Shown here in pieces: positions 1 through 6,902 of a stretch of DNA of 42,438 nt. The notes under the pieces are model-generated. The model was given only the letters and a program-made list of their open reading frames with translations, did not search any database and was not told the origin of the DNA. The position numbers were made by a program, and so were the translations under genes. The stretch spans positions 1 through 42,438 of the forward strand of contig JAJEBY010000009.1 in assembly GCA_022822305.1 (NCBI GenBank). Direction: 5' to 3'. Position 1 is the first letter of the stretch. Each line of letters opens with the position of its first letter. Source of the stretch: Anaerolineae bacterium. Its GTDB lineage: Bacteria; Chloroflexota; Anaerolineae; Aggregatilineales; Phototrophicaceae.

Positions 1-60
1 TCAGCACTCGGCTACATGAGTCCAATGCAATTTGAAGCGCAGGAGAGTAGACAATCTTAG
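1..60 (+). CDS. IS3-family transposase (OrfB), C-terminal fragment cut by window edge
   Basis: The first 20 codons read SALGYMSPMQFEAQESRQS and a TAG stop at 58-60. The string SALGYMSP is typical of the C-terminus of IS3-group OrfB integrases. The same sequence occurs at the other window end in opposite orientation, where more of it (WYNRRRLHSALGYMSP) is visible. Only the tail is here, so activity cannot be judged. Confidence 0.85.
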   Translation, partial: SALGYMSPMQFEAQESRQS

Positions 61-85
61 AGTCCACTATAACGGGTCAAGATCA
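1..85 (+). mobile_element. Right end of an IS3-family insertion sequence (left copy)
   Basis: Bases 1-85 are the exact reverse complement of 42300-42384, and similarity stops sharply at 85/86. The terminal bases ending in GGGTCAAGATCA read outward as TGATCTTGACCCG, close to the IS3 terminal inverted repeat as I remember it (TGATCTTACCC...). The element therefore ends at 85. The following bases (86 onward) are a copy of the GC-rich repeat seen intact at 34172-34252, so the element sits inside that repeat. Confidence 0.85.
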
Positions 86-203
86 ATGCTTCCCCCGTGA
101 GGCGGGGGACCGAGGGGGCACTGGCCGGGGATGGGGTAGAAAAAAGCGCTCACATTGCGAGTTATCGGACACGCCGTGTAGGGGCGAGCCAAGGCTCGCC
201 CGC
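86..203 (+). repeat. Half of a large palindromic repeat unit plus a 21-nt hairpin
   Basis: Bases 86-143 match 34193-34250 almost perfectly (CCCCCGTGAGGCGGGGG ... GGGGATGGGGTAGAAAA). They are followed by the right-arm sequence TTATCGGACACGCC and a 21-nt-class hairpin at 182-201 (arms GGGCGAGCC / GGCTCGCCC). The left half of the unit has been separated by the IS3 insertion and is not in the window. No gene lies between the IS end and the next start at 370. Confidence 0.7.
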
Positions 204-369
204 AAATCACGCCAAAAGCCCCAGGTTCTGTCCTCAGCGTTGAACGAGCGGATTGCGGCGGGAACAGGACTTGAGGGGTGCGGTTGGCGCTGTCAATCTG
301 GTAAAATCGACCCGCGCGCAGCCACAGGCCCGGCGCAACTTCATCAACTGCAAACTGAGAGGACGCAGC

Positions 370-882
370 ATGACCGCCTTCACGACGGTGGAGGAAGCCT
401 GGCACGAGTTACAGGCTGCTGAAAACGCCGAAATCCGCGCCGATGCCATCGTCTTCCTGGGCGAGCAACGCTATGCGCCCTCGGTGCCGCAGTTGACTGA
501 GCTGGTGCGCGAATCCGATCCCGGCACGCGTTACCTGGCGGCCAAGGCGCTGGGCGAGATCGGCGATGAGGCGGAAGCCGCCGTGCCCACGCTGCTATCG
601 GCCTTGCGTGATAATGACATGTTTCTGCGCGCGGGCATCGCCGGCGCCTTGATCAAGATCGGTTATCCCGCGGTGCCCGGCTTGACCAAAGCCCTCTTCG
701 ACCCGAACCGGGCGGTGCGGCGCGCGGCTTGCAAGGCATTGGGCAAGATCGGCAGCGAACGCGCGGTGCCGGCGCTGATCTATACACTCAATGATGGAAA
801 TGCCGGTGTGCGCAAGTTCGCGCGGGAAGCGTTGGAGCGGATCGATACCCCGGCCGCGCGCGATGCGCTGGATAGTCGCTAG
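370..882 (+). CDS. HEAT-repeat (PBS lyase-type) protein
   Basis: This 170-residue protein is built of about four helical HEAT repeats of ~30 residues. Each carries the pattern VPxLxxxLxDxxxxVRxxAxxALGxIG, for example the segments ending AKALGEIGDEA, CKALGKIGSERA and REALERIDTPA. Such repeats form protein-binding scaffolds, and in phycobilisome lyases they bind bilin-carrying partners. Here there is no clue to the partner. The start at 370 is chosen because GAGAGGA at 357-363 is a good ribosome binding site with 6 nt spacing; the frame is open further upstream but without a site. The protein has no signal peptide or membrane segment and is probably cytoplasmic. Confidence 0.85.
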   Translation: MTAFTTVEEAWHELQAAENAEIRADAIVFLGEQRYAPSVPQLTELVRESDPGTRYLAAKALGEIGDEAEAAVPTLLSALRDNDMFLRAGIAGALIKIGYPAVPGLTKALFDPNRAVRRAACKALGKIGSERAVPALIYTLNDGNAGVRKFAREALERIDTPAARDALDSR

Positions 883-902
883 AAACCCGTTCGGAGATTC
901 GG

Positions 903-1112
903 TTATCTCGTAATCAAGGTGACGATCAGGGTGACGATAAGTCCGGTTAAGGCGATCGCGGCCGGAATAACAATTGCCAGCACCCATTTCAGCGTATTCA
1001 GCGTCGCTTCAATCTTGGTGATGTCTGCCTTTGTGGCGACGTGTTTCAGTTCAATTTCGACTGCCGCAACACGTTCACCGAGACTTTGATCTGTTCCTGC
1101 TACCGCCGCCAT
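903..1112 (-). CDS. Small coiled-coil protein with C-terminal membrane segment
   Basis: This 69-residue product has a charged amphipathic helix (GERVAAVEIELKHVATKADI) followed by a ~25-residue hydrophobic stretch ending VTLIVTLITR. GGAG lies 6 nt before the ATG, which supports a real gene. Proteins of this shape are common beside phage and toxin-antitoxin genes, and some resemble XhlA-type small membrane proteins, but the role here is unknown. The next minus-strand gene upstream (1308-1484) has the same architecture. Confidence 0.6.
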   Translation of the reverse strand: MAAVAGTDQSLGERVAAVEIELKHVATKADITKIEATLNTLKWVLAIVIPAAIALTGLIVTLIVTLITR

Positions 1113-1307
1113 CTGTTACTCCGATGTGATATGCGTCACAAACTACCCTCTCTAGCATAGCGCTTTAGTGATGAGAGTCATGTGCATTTGAGGCGCGTCT
1201 AAAGCTCTTTGCTATTGTACTTCATCCGGTAGTCGCAAGACTAGCGTGGACGCGCTTGGCGTCTGGCGAAACATGATCGGCAGCGAAAGCGCGACATCGT
1301 CCCTATC

Positions 1308-1484
1308 CTACGGCAAGACCCCTTGCACTATAGAAGGCAAATCAAGGTAGATTCCTATTATCAAAGCAATCACAAACCAGAGCAACCGCTTGACCCATTC
1401 CATGTCGGTTTTCAGCCGTGCAAGGCGGCTGACCGCGTTGCGATCGTCATCGGCGCGAGTGGTGTTTGAATCGACTTCACTCAT
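1308..1484 (-). CDS. Small coiled-coil/membrane protein, same architecture as 903-1112
   Basis: With the start at 1484 the product is 58 residues: a polar N-terminus with many D/R residues, a short helix (LARLKTDMEWVKR) and one membrane segment (LLWFVIALIIGIYL). An in-frame ATG at 1547 would add 21 residues without a clear ribosome binding site; neither start has a strong one. The function is unknown. The repeated architecture with 903-1112 suggests related small membrane proteins in a mobile island. Confidence 0.45.
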   Translation of the reverse strand: MSEVDSNTTRADDDRNAVSRLARLKTDMEWVKRLLWFVIALIIGIYLDLPSIVQGVLP

Positions 1485-1639
1485 GATTGATTCGCTTACT
1501 TGCCAGGTCCCAGCTGATTTGTCTGCGCTTTCGGTTCCCCTTTGCATACGAATTGGGAACTGCCTAGCCTAACGCCGACCACTTCATATGATGGCGGTAG
1601 TCCAAATTGCTTTTGAGGAGAGGAGATAGAGAATACAAT

Positions 1640-1879
1640 CTAATTGAACAAGCGCTTCGGCAATTTGGATTGCCGAATTATCTCGCTTAAAGTGCCGGCC
1701 CGCAGTTCTTTGTGATCTGGCACAGGGACCGTGATCGTCGCGTACTTGCCCGAGTCGCCAAGGACGCGCTTCTGCATGATTCTATGGCTGCCCTTGCGCC
1801 GCTTCTCTTCAAAACCGTTCAGAACCAAAATCTTACATACTTGAGCGCCCGAGAATACTCTACGCTTAGGCATACTCAA
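1640..1879 (-). CDS. hicA: HicA-type mRNA interferase toxin
   Basis: This 79-residue protein has the HicA double-stranded-RNA-binding-like fold signature. It starts with an N-terminal helix and continues through NGFEEKRRKGSHRIM, where His32 in GSH is the expected catalytic residue, then the strand ATITVPVPDHKELRAGTL and a last helix beginning SEIIRQSKL. HicA toxins cleave mRNA and tmRNA and are held inactive by HicB. It is translated from the same transcript as the antitoxin, whose end it overlaps by 14 nt (8 nt if the second Met at 1873 is used). All family landmarks are intact, so the toxin is probably functional. Confidence 0.9.
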   Translation of the reverse strand: MSMPKRRVFSGAQVCKILVLNGFEEKRRKGSHRIMQKRVLGDSGKYATITVPVPDHKELRAGTLSEIIRQSKLPKRLFN

Positions 1880-2081
1880 CGTCTAGCTGTCTTATGTCCT
1901 TCTGGGCAAGCCGATCTTGGATTTCTGCAGGTGAGGCTACCTCCAGGAATCCCTCTACCGCTTCCTTAATGTTGCTCAACGCCTCTTCCTGTGTATCACC
2001 TTGGCTGACGACGCCGTAGTCGAGGCAATAGGCTACATAACCATCTTCGTCCTTTTCAATCATAATGGTTACTCTCTTCAT
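1866..2081 (-). CDS. hicB: HicB-type antitoxin
   Basis: This 71-residue protein has the HicB fold core: a strand with MIEKDEDGYVAYCLDYGVVSQGDTQEEA, then the helix ALSNIKEAVEGFLE. The start at 2081 is preceded by AGGGGGC with short spacing; an upstream in-frame ATG at 2102 lacks a site. There is no obvious C-terminal DNA-binding domain (ribbon-helix-helix or HTH), so it belongs to the short HicB class. It precedes and overlaps hicA, the order in which antitoxin is made first. Confidence 0.88.
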   Translation of the reverse strand: MKRVTIMIEKDEDGYVAYCLDYGVVSQGDTQEEALSNIKEAVEGFLEVASPAEIQDRLAQKDIRQLDVEYA

Positions 2082-2110
2082 GTTGCCCCCTATTTGCCTC
2101 ATACATGAGT

Positions 2111-2143
2111 AGTCTAGCGTTCTGTCAAGACTTTGTCAAAGTC
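2111..2143 (-). promoter_or_regulatory. hicBA promoter with a palindromic operator candidate
   Basis: On the minus strand, TTGACA (2139-2134) and TAGACT (2116-2111) are separated by exactly 17 bp, 30 bp upstream of hicB. The -35 box lies in the palindrome GACTTTGTCAAAGTC (2129-2143, 7-bp arms around one base), which is well placed for autorepression. A second TTGACA at 2128-2123 has no good -10 partner. Confidence 0.5.
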
Positions 2144-2409
2144 TCTGTAATCAATGCGCTAAACGTTCAGCGAGAACGTTGTCAATCCCGGCGATCTCCA
2201 CGACAATCCGCCATTTGTGCTGGAGCATCCTTGCAACACCATTAGCTTGAACTGTCCGAATACAAAAAGCGCGAGCCAGTCTGACCATCGGTGTACTGAT
2301 TGTCCTGTGTCGCCGCATGGGGCCATGCGCGAACGCTCGCTCGGGAAGCGGTTTAAGAGGCGGACGAATGTTTCGCTTGTTCGTCACCGGTCGAGGGAGA
2401 GTCACACGG

Positions 2410-3645
2410 TCAAGCGAAGTCGAAACGAGGACCGCTGCGGCTGACGCCGTGCCAAGCCAGCGCTGTGGCCATCACCGTGTCGTCGTGGCAGCCGGGACGC
2501 GCGCCATAGCGATATCCCCCATCCGACATTGGTTTTGCCGTATAGCTATCCAGCTCCGATAACAGCACGGGATCATCCAGCAGCGTGATGGAGCGGCGTT
2601 CAATCGCCAGCGCCAGCCCTTCAATCAGCGGCGCTTTGCTCTTGGCGGTGGTGGCAAAGGCGCGTATCGGCAGTCCCGCTTCTTGCAGCGCTTCAATATT
2701 GGGCGCGCCGAAACTGTTGCTCTCCGCCCAGATCTGACTCGGATTCCAGATCGCGCAGATCCGCTGGAGTCGATCGCGCTGCGCGCTGAAGCTTTCCTGG
2801 CTGATGCGTTCCAGCGCCACCATGCGGCGCGCCGTGGCATCAATGACGGCGATGGCGGTGTAGTCGTGGTGGCGGCCCCAATCAATGCCGGCCACATACA
2901 GGCGATCCCGCTGCGGACCGGGATAGTCGTCAGTCTCCAGAGCGGCGCGGATGCCGCGGAAGACGCCGCCGCTATCGGCGCTGAAATGGGCACGGTATTC
3001 GGCATCCCAGATATGCGCCGGCGTCATGCGCCGGATGCTGCGCAGCTCGTCGGGCGCGATCAGCGGGCTGGACGCGGTGGGATAATAGAAAGACTGCCAT
3101 TCGTCCTGCCAATCGGGTTTGAGGCCGGTCTTCGTCAATTCGCGGAACCAGTTATATCCGGAAGGCGTACTCAGGAAAACGGCATCGCCGCGGCTCGTGG
3201 CCAGCATCGGTCGGATGATCCCCGGCCAGACGCGCCCGTCCATGAACGCCGCTTCATCGAGCACAGCCAGATCCAACCCCTCGCCGCGCAAGTTATCGGG
3301 ATGATGGACGCTGCGCACGGCGATCATGCCGCCGCCCGGGAAATCAAGCCGGTGCTCCATCTCGCTGCTGACGATGCCGTCCATTTGCCGTGTGCTCGCT
3401 TTCAAATCGCGCCAGACCTGGCTCGCCATCCGCTGCGTCGGCGCCAGCCACCAACAACGTTTCCGCGCCAGCGCCGCTTCCAGAATCATCTGCTTGCCCA
3501 GCTCCGTCTTCCCCCAGCGCCTCCCACACACCACTACCTTGAAGCGAGCGGTCAAATCCATCACTTGCGCCTGCCCACGGTGGAGTCTCCTGCACCGCAC
3601 CGTCGTAGTAGTGTTCGAATCGGATGACCTTTTCTTCTTCAGCAT
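2410..3645 (-). CDS. Phage terminase large subunit (ATPase-nuclease)
   Basis: The product is 411 residues. The N-terminal packaging ATPase has Walker A GRRWGKT (41-47), Walker B LAVLDEA with Asp130/Glu131, and a coupling motif around FLSTPSG (157-163). The C-terminal RNase H-like nuclease has acidic residues in GIDWGRHHD (Asp255), WAESNSFG (Glu308) and CHDDT (Asp388/389). Nothing catalytic is missing, so the gene looks intact. It normally cuts and pumps phage DNA into procapsids, but no portal, capsid or tail gene is present here. The first ~28 codons overlap the small-subunit frame, and conserved sequence starts near LHRGQAQVM, so the true start may be downstream of 3645. Confidence 0.88.
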   Translation of the reverse strand: MLKKKRSSDSNTTTTVRCRRLHRGQAQVMDLTARFKVVVCGRRWGKTELGKQMILEAALARKRCWWLAPTQRMASQVWRDLKASTRQMDGIVSSEMEHRLDFPGGGMIAVRSVHHPDNLRGEGLDLAVLDEAAFMDGRVWPGIIRPMLATSRGDAVFLSTPSGYNWFRELTKTGLKPDWQDEWQSFYYPTASSPLIAPDELRSIRRMTPAHIWDAEYRAHFSADSGGVFRGIRAALETDDYPGPQRDRLYVAGIDWGRHHDYTAIAVIDATARRMVALERISQESFSAQRDRLQRICAIWNPSQIWAESNSFGAPNIEALQEAGLPIRAFATTAKSKAPLIEGLALAIERRSITLLDDPVLLSELDSYTAKPMSDGGYRYGARPGCHDDTVMATALAWHGVSRSGPRFDFA

Positions 3646-3994
3646 CGCCTGCTTCCACCACCTCTTCCAGTTTCATCGCGTTGCTTAACAGCGCGCCCAG
3701 CGCGCTCGCCAGCTGATTGAGCGGCGCCTTATCCAGCTTTTTGTCATCCATGCGCGCCAGGATCGCTTGGCCGCGCTCCAGCATATTCATCAGCATGTCT
3801 TCGGCCAGCCGCTGCGCATGCCGCTGCCGCCGCGCTCGATACTGACGGCGCAATTCGCGTTCATCCTGCAGCCAATTCCGCAGCGTGCGCGCCGGGATAT
3901 GGTTATCATTGCTGAACGGTCTGACGTCGCCATCGTTTTGGTCGATCGCGTTGAGCGCCTTGATCTTCTCATCCAGGTGATAGCGATTTGCCAT
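3344..3994 (-). CDS. Terminase small subunit-like protein with overrunning C-terminus
   Basis: The open frame is 216 codons. The N-terminal part is a helix-turn-helix (LDEKIKALNAIDQNDGD, then HIPARTLRNWL), followed by a basic helix (RRQYRARRQRHAQRL) and a helix with a central-domain look (MLMNMLERGQAILARM). This fits small terminase subunits, which recognise phage DNA. The family-like part ends near YYDGAVQETPPWA. The remaining ~65 residues are out-of-frame translation of the large-subunit start region, giving an overlap of 302 nt. The original stop codon was probably lost, or there is a small indel. It is directly upstream of the large subunit. Confidence 0.6.
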   Translation of the reverse strand: MANRYHLDEKIKALNAIDQNDGDVRPFSNDNHIPARTLRNWLQDERELRRQYRARRQRHAQRLAEDMLMNMLERGQAILARMDDKKLDKAPLNQLASALGALLSNAMKLEEVVEAGDAEEEKVIRFEHYYDGAVQETPPWAGASDGFDRSLQGSGVWEALGEDGAGQADDSGSGAGAETLLVAGADAADGEPGLARFESEHTANGRHRQQRDGAPA

Positions 3995-4971
3995 CGCGCA
4001 TGATCCTCCGGTGTGTCCCGACCCCTATAGAAACAGAAGAGATTCCCACATCTCGCCATCCGGCTGCCTACGGAGACGGCTTTGCTTCCGTCCGTGCATG
4101 GGAATCTCGTCCAATCCGCGACAAGACTAGCACATTTGTTCTGGCTCGTGGCGACAGTTTGTTCTTGGCTCGCGCAGCCTCGCGATATATGTGTGGGGGC
4201 GACAGAGTGGGTCGCCAGTCTCAGGCTCCAATCTGCCAACCCGCATATCAGCGACGACATCGGGACACTCTCCGATGCACGGACAATCTTGACAAGACAG
4301 GCGATTTTGGCGTGGTCTGTAAGCGACTCACTGAGCCGCCCCTACGTGGTTTGATTTGTATTCAGGAATTGGCGCCAATTGTTGGAGTGTTGGCTGCGGG
4401 CGACCCAGCGGGTCGCCCGTCCGTGTGACGCCCAACCCGTCGCCCGGTAAGTAATGCGAATTGCTGTCATCAACTGACAATCCCCAAATTGTCCCGAAAC
4501 TATATAGGGGCGGCCTATTAGGTCGCCCGCCGCGCGTTTTCTACCCCATCCCCCATCCCCTTCCCCAGCAAGCTAGGGAAGGGGAGCTAACTGCGCGTTC
4601 ACGCTGATTAGGCCAGAGTAACGCCACGCGGACAAGGCTTGACCGGTGCAGGCGAACACAGTTTGAGCGCGTTACGGCGAATACCAATCGGACCGTACAT
4701 CGATTTGCGAGTGGGCGGGCGTCTCGGAGAGTTGCCCAGGGAAAGTCAACAATTGTGGGTATAGGGCGACTCACAGAGTCGCCCCTACGATTTTCGCGTG
4801 TTGTGGCGGGCGTCTCGGCGAGACGCCCCTACGAGGCATGATTGGTATTCGGTGTATTCGCGCCCACTATTGGTGTTTTAGCCGCGGGCGGCCCAGTGGG
4901 TCGTCCTTACATGGCTTGATTGGCAATCGGCGGCGTTTGCGCGTCCAGGCGCGGGGTTGACTGCGCGCGAG
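3995..4971. repeat. Gene-free stretch rich in hairpin repeats
   Basis: I see no convincing gene here. It holds 21-nt-class hairpins at 4398-4418 (arms GGGCGACCC), 4508-4528 (GGGCGGCCT with a G-T pair), 4764-4784 (GGGCGACTC), 4808-4828 (GGGCGTCTC) and 4886-4906, plus decayed copies near 4195-4216 and 4322-4342. A polypyrimidine hairpin unit lies at 4537-4590 (TTTTCTACCCCATCCCC ... TTCCCC / GGGAAGGGG). A separate 9-bp inverted repeat GAGATTCCC pairs 4039-4047 with 4100-4108. Confidence 0.7.
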
Positions 4972-5994
4972 CTAATTCGGAATCAGGTCAATCGCCTCGC
5001 CCCGTTGATGCGCCAGCGCCGTTTCCACCATTTTGTCGAAGGTGTATTGCGGGTTGTAACCCAGCATGGCGCGCGCTTTTTCGTTAGAGACATGCGGGCC
5101 CCAGTAGAAGGGCATCTTGACATCGCGGTAGGGACGATCAGTGTTGTCGGCGATCAAGCGCGCGGCATTGGTATAGGTCACCGGCGCCGGTCCTACCATG
5201 TTAAAGGCTTCGCCGATGGCGTCGTCGTTGTCCAGTGCCAGCAGTGTGCCCGCGATCACATCGCGCACATCGGTGAAGGCCAGCGCCCAGGACTTGCCGT
5301 CCGGATCTGTCACGGCGCAGACCGCCTCCGGCGTGTCTAGCAAATCGGCGATGATGGCTTTGGCTTCCTCGATATGTTCGGCGCCGAACCAGGGAATGCG
5401 ATTCTTGGCGACGGCCAGCTCGACAAAATAATTCAGCCAGACCGGATTGAGCACGCCCAGCACTTCGTTGGCGGCGACAATGGAGCTGTAGCGCAGCATC
5501 GTCACCGGGATGCCGTATTCACGCATGTAGGCGCGGCAGATTTCTTCCGATAGCAGCTTGGTCAGCGCATAGATATCGGCCGGCTGCTGGGGACTGTCTT
5601 CGCGGAAGGTCACTTGTTTGGTGACGAAGGGATTGTAGGTCTGGTCGGTGCTGGCCAGCAAGAAGCGCTTGATTGGCGTGCGCGACGCCAGCGCGCCTTC
5701 GAGCAGGCTGATGGTCGAGCGGGTGTTGATATCCAGCATGCGCTCCGAGGGATAGACGCCTTCCAGGATTTGCGCCGCTTGATGGATGACGATATCGACG
5801 CCGTCGGCCGCGGCCCGCACGCGATCGGCATCGGCGATATCGGCTTCGATAATCTCGACGCCCAGCCGCTGCGCCTTATCGATCTTGGGATCGCCGGGCA
5901 TGACCAACCCGCGTATCGCGCAGCCGCGCTCTATGAGTTGATGCGCCAGGTTGGCGCCCACGCGTCCGGTCACGCCGGAAATAAGTACTTTCAT
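4972..5994 (-). CDS. NAD-dependent epimerase/dehydratase (extended SDR)
   Basis: This 340-residue protein begins with a Rossmann fold, MKVLISGVTGRVGANL (TGxxGxxG-like). It has the acidic turn EADIAD, the NNAG-like HQAA, an active-site segment LASTDQTYN and the catalytic YALTK (YxxxK). These define extended short-chain dehydrogenases acting on nucleotide sugars or similar compounds; the substrate cannot be read from sequence. GGAG lies 9 nt before the ATG. It stands alone, with a hairpin (4886-4906) beyond its stop. Confidence 0.85.
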   Translation of the reverse strand: MKVLISGVTGRVGANLAHQLIERGCAIRGLVMPGDPKIDKAQRLGVEIIEADIADADRVRAAADGVDIVIHQAAQILEGVYPSERMLDINTRSTISLLEGALASRTPIKRFLLASTDQTYNPFVTKQVTFREDSPQQPADIYALTKLLSEEICRAYMREYGIPVTMLRYSSIVAANEVLGVLNPVWLNYFVELAVAKNRIPWFGAEHIEEAKAIIADLLDTPEAVCAVTDPDGKSWALAFTDVRDVIAGTLLALDNDDAIGEAFNMVGPAPVTYTNAARLIADNTDRPYRDVKMPFYWGPHVSNEKARAMLGYNPQYTFDKMVETALAHQRGEAIDLIPN

Positions 5995-6168
5995 GTTTTT
6001 TGCTCCTTACTAGTTTGGAATTTCGTATGATGATGCCGCATATACACGCTTATGAACAGCGGACGCTAATCAACCCCTCCCTACATGTATCGTCTTGGAT
6101 TTTAATGGTACTGTCTACAATGTGCAAAATGACGAGTTATGGGACAGATTCTACACCCTCGCGCCACG

Positions 6169-6822
6169 ATGACAGAGGCAACCCGCCGAAAAATATAGAA
6201 TAGTAAAGAGCGCATAAGGAAGCTGGCCAAGCGCTATGGCATCAACCTCAAGACGGTCGCGAAGTGGAAAAACGCGATTCTGTTTATGATCTGCCGATGG
6301 GACCGAAGCAGCCGCGATCGACTGTCCTGAGCGAGCAAGAAGAAGCGGTTCAAGGCCTATCCCATCGGTTAGTTCCACGTCGACTGGCGCCCTGTCAGAA
6401 CCGAGCAGGGCACGCTGAAACTCTTTGTGGCCGTTGACCGCACGTCCAAGTTTGTCTTTGCTGAACTGTCCGAGGGCGCGAAACGCAGGGACGCTTGCGC
6501 ATTCCTCCGGCGGTTGACGAAGCCCTATCACACGTGGACAAATGGGCAAGTTGAACGGATGCATCGGACCCTGAAAGAAAAGACGTTGTATCGCTACTTC
6601 TACCAGACACACGCACAGTTGCGCCAGCACCTTGAAGCCTTCATTAGGGCCTAGAATTTTGCCAAACGGCTCAAGACTTTGAAGGGGTGAAGTCCCTACG
6701 AGTTTATCTGCGACCGCTGGCAGAAGCATCCGGAAGACTTTCACAATGACCCGCTCCATTTAACTACGGGACTATACACTTGGCGGATTCCACAGAATTC
6801 TGTTGCGTTTCGCAAGGATTAA
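6169..6822 (+). pseudogene. Broken IS481-family transposase
   Basis: Starting at 6169, interrupted frames read like an IS481 transposase: TEATRRKI, a stop, then RIRKLAKRYGINLKTVAKWKN (N-terminal helix-turn-helix), a frame change, SKKKRFKAYPIG, a stop, VDWRPVRTEQGTLKLFVAVDRTSKFVFAEL, and TKPYHTWTNGQVERMHRTLKE. The last recognisable part is SPYEFICDRWQKHPEDF...TTGLYT near 6780. The stretch between FLR and LTKPYH is missing about 60-70 residues compared with the family, removing the catalytic Asp of the DNG motif. With at least three stops or frameshifts it is dead. The minus-strand ORF over it is a shadow. Confidence 0.85.
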
Positions 6823-6868
6823 CACTGCGTATTGTCGTTAAATCGGTGTATTCCAGGTAGTGTTGCGC
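6779..6868 (+). repeat. 90-bp interspersed repeat, copy 1
   Basis: The copy begins CTTGGCGGATTCCACAGAAT and ends AGTGTTGCG. It directly abuts the 3' end of the IS481 remnant. Related copies are at 8601-8689 and 23789-23877. The family holds the perfect palindrome CAGAATTCTG and the inverted pair AACACT / AGTGTT. Confidence 0.8.
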
Positions 6869-6902
6869 AAGCCTCTACGTATCTCATTCGGAAAGTAGAC
6901 CA

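Noticed and set aside
2151..2405. 84-codon minus-strand frame just after the terminase gene
   Set aside because: It is arginine-rich with no recognisable motif and no good ribosome binding site; it overlaps the promoter region of hicBA poorly and looks like chance open frame in GC-rich DNA.
2683..3627. 314-codon plus-strand frame opposite the terminase gene
   Set aside because: It is a shadow of the terminase, whose Walker and nuclease motifs are in the minus frame.
4082..4354. 90-codon plus-strand frame in the repeat-rich stretch
   Set aside because: No ribosome binding site, no motif, and it runs through decayed hairpin repeats.
6151..6759. 202-codon minus-strand frame across the IS481 remnant
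   Set aside because: The plus strand shows recognisable transposase segments; the minus frame has none and is open by chance.
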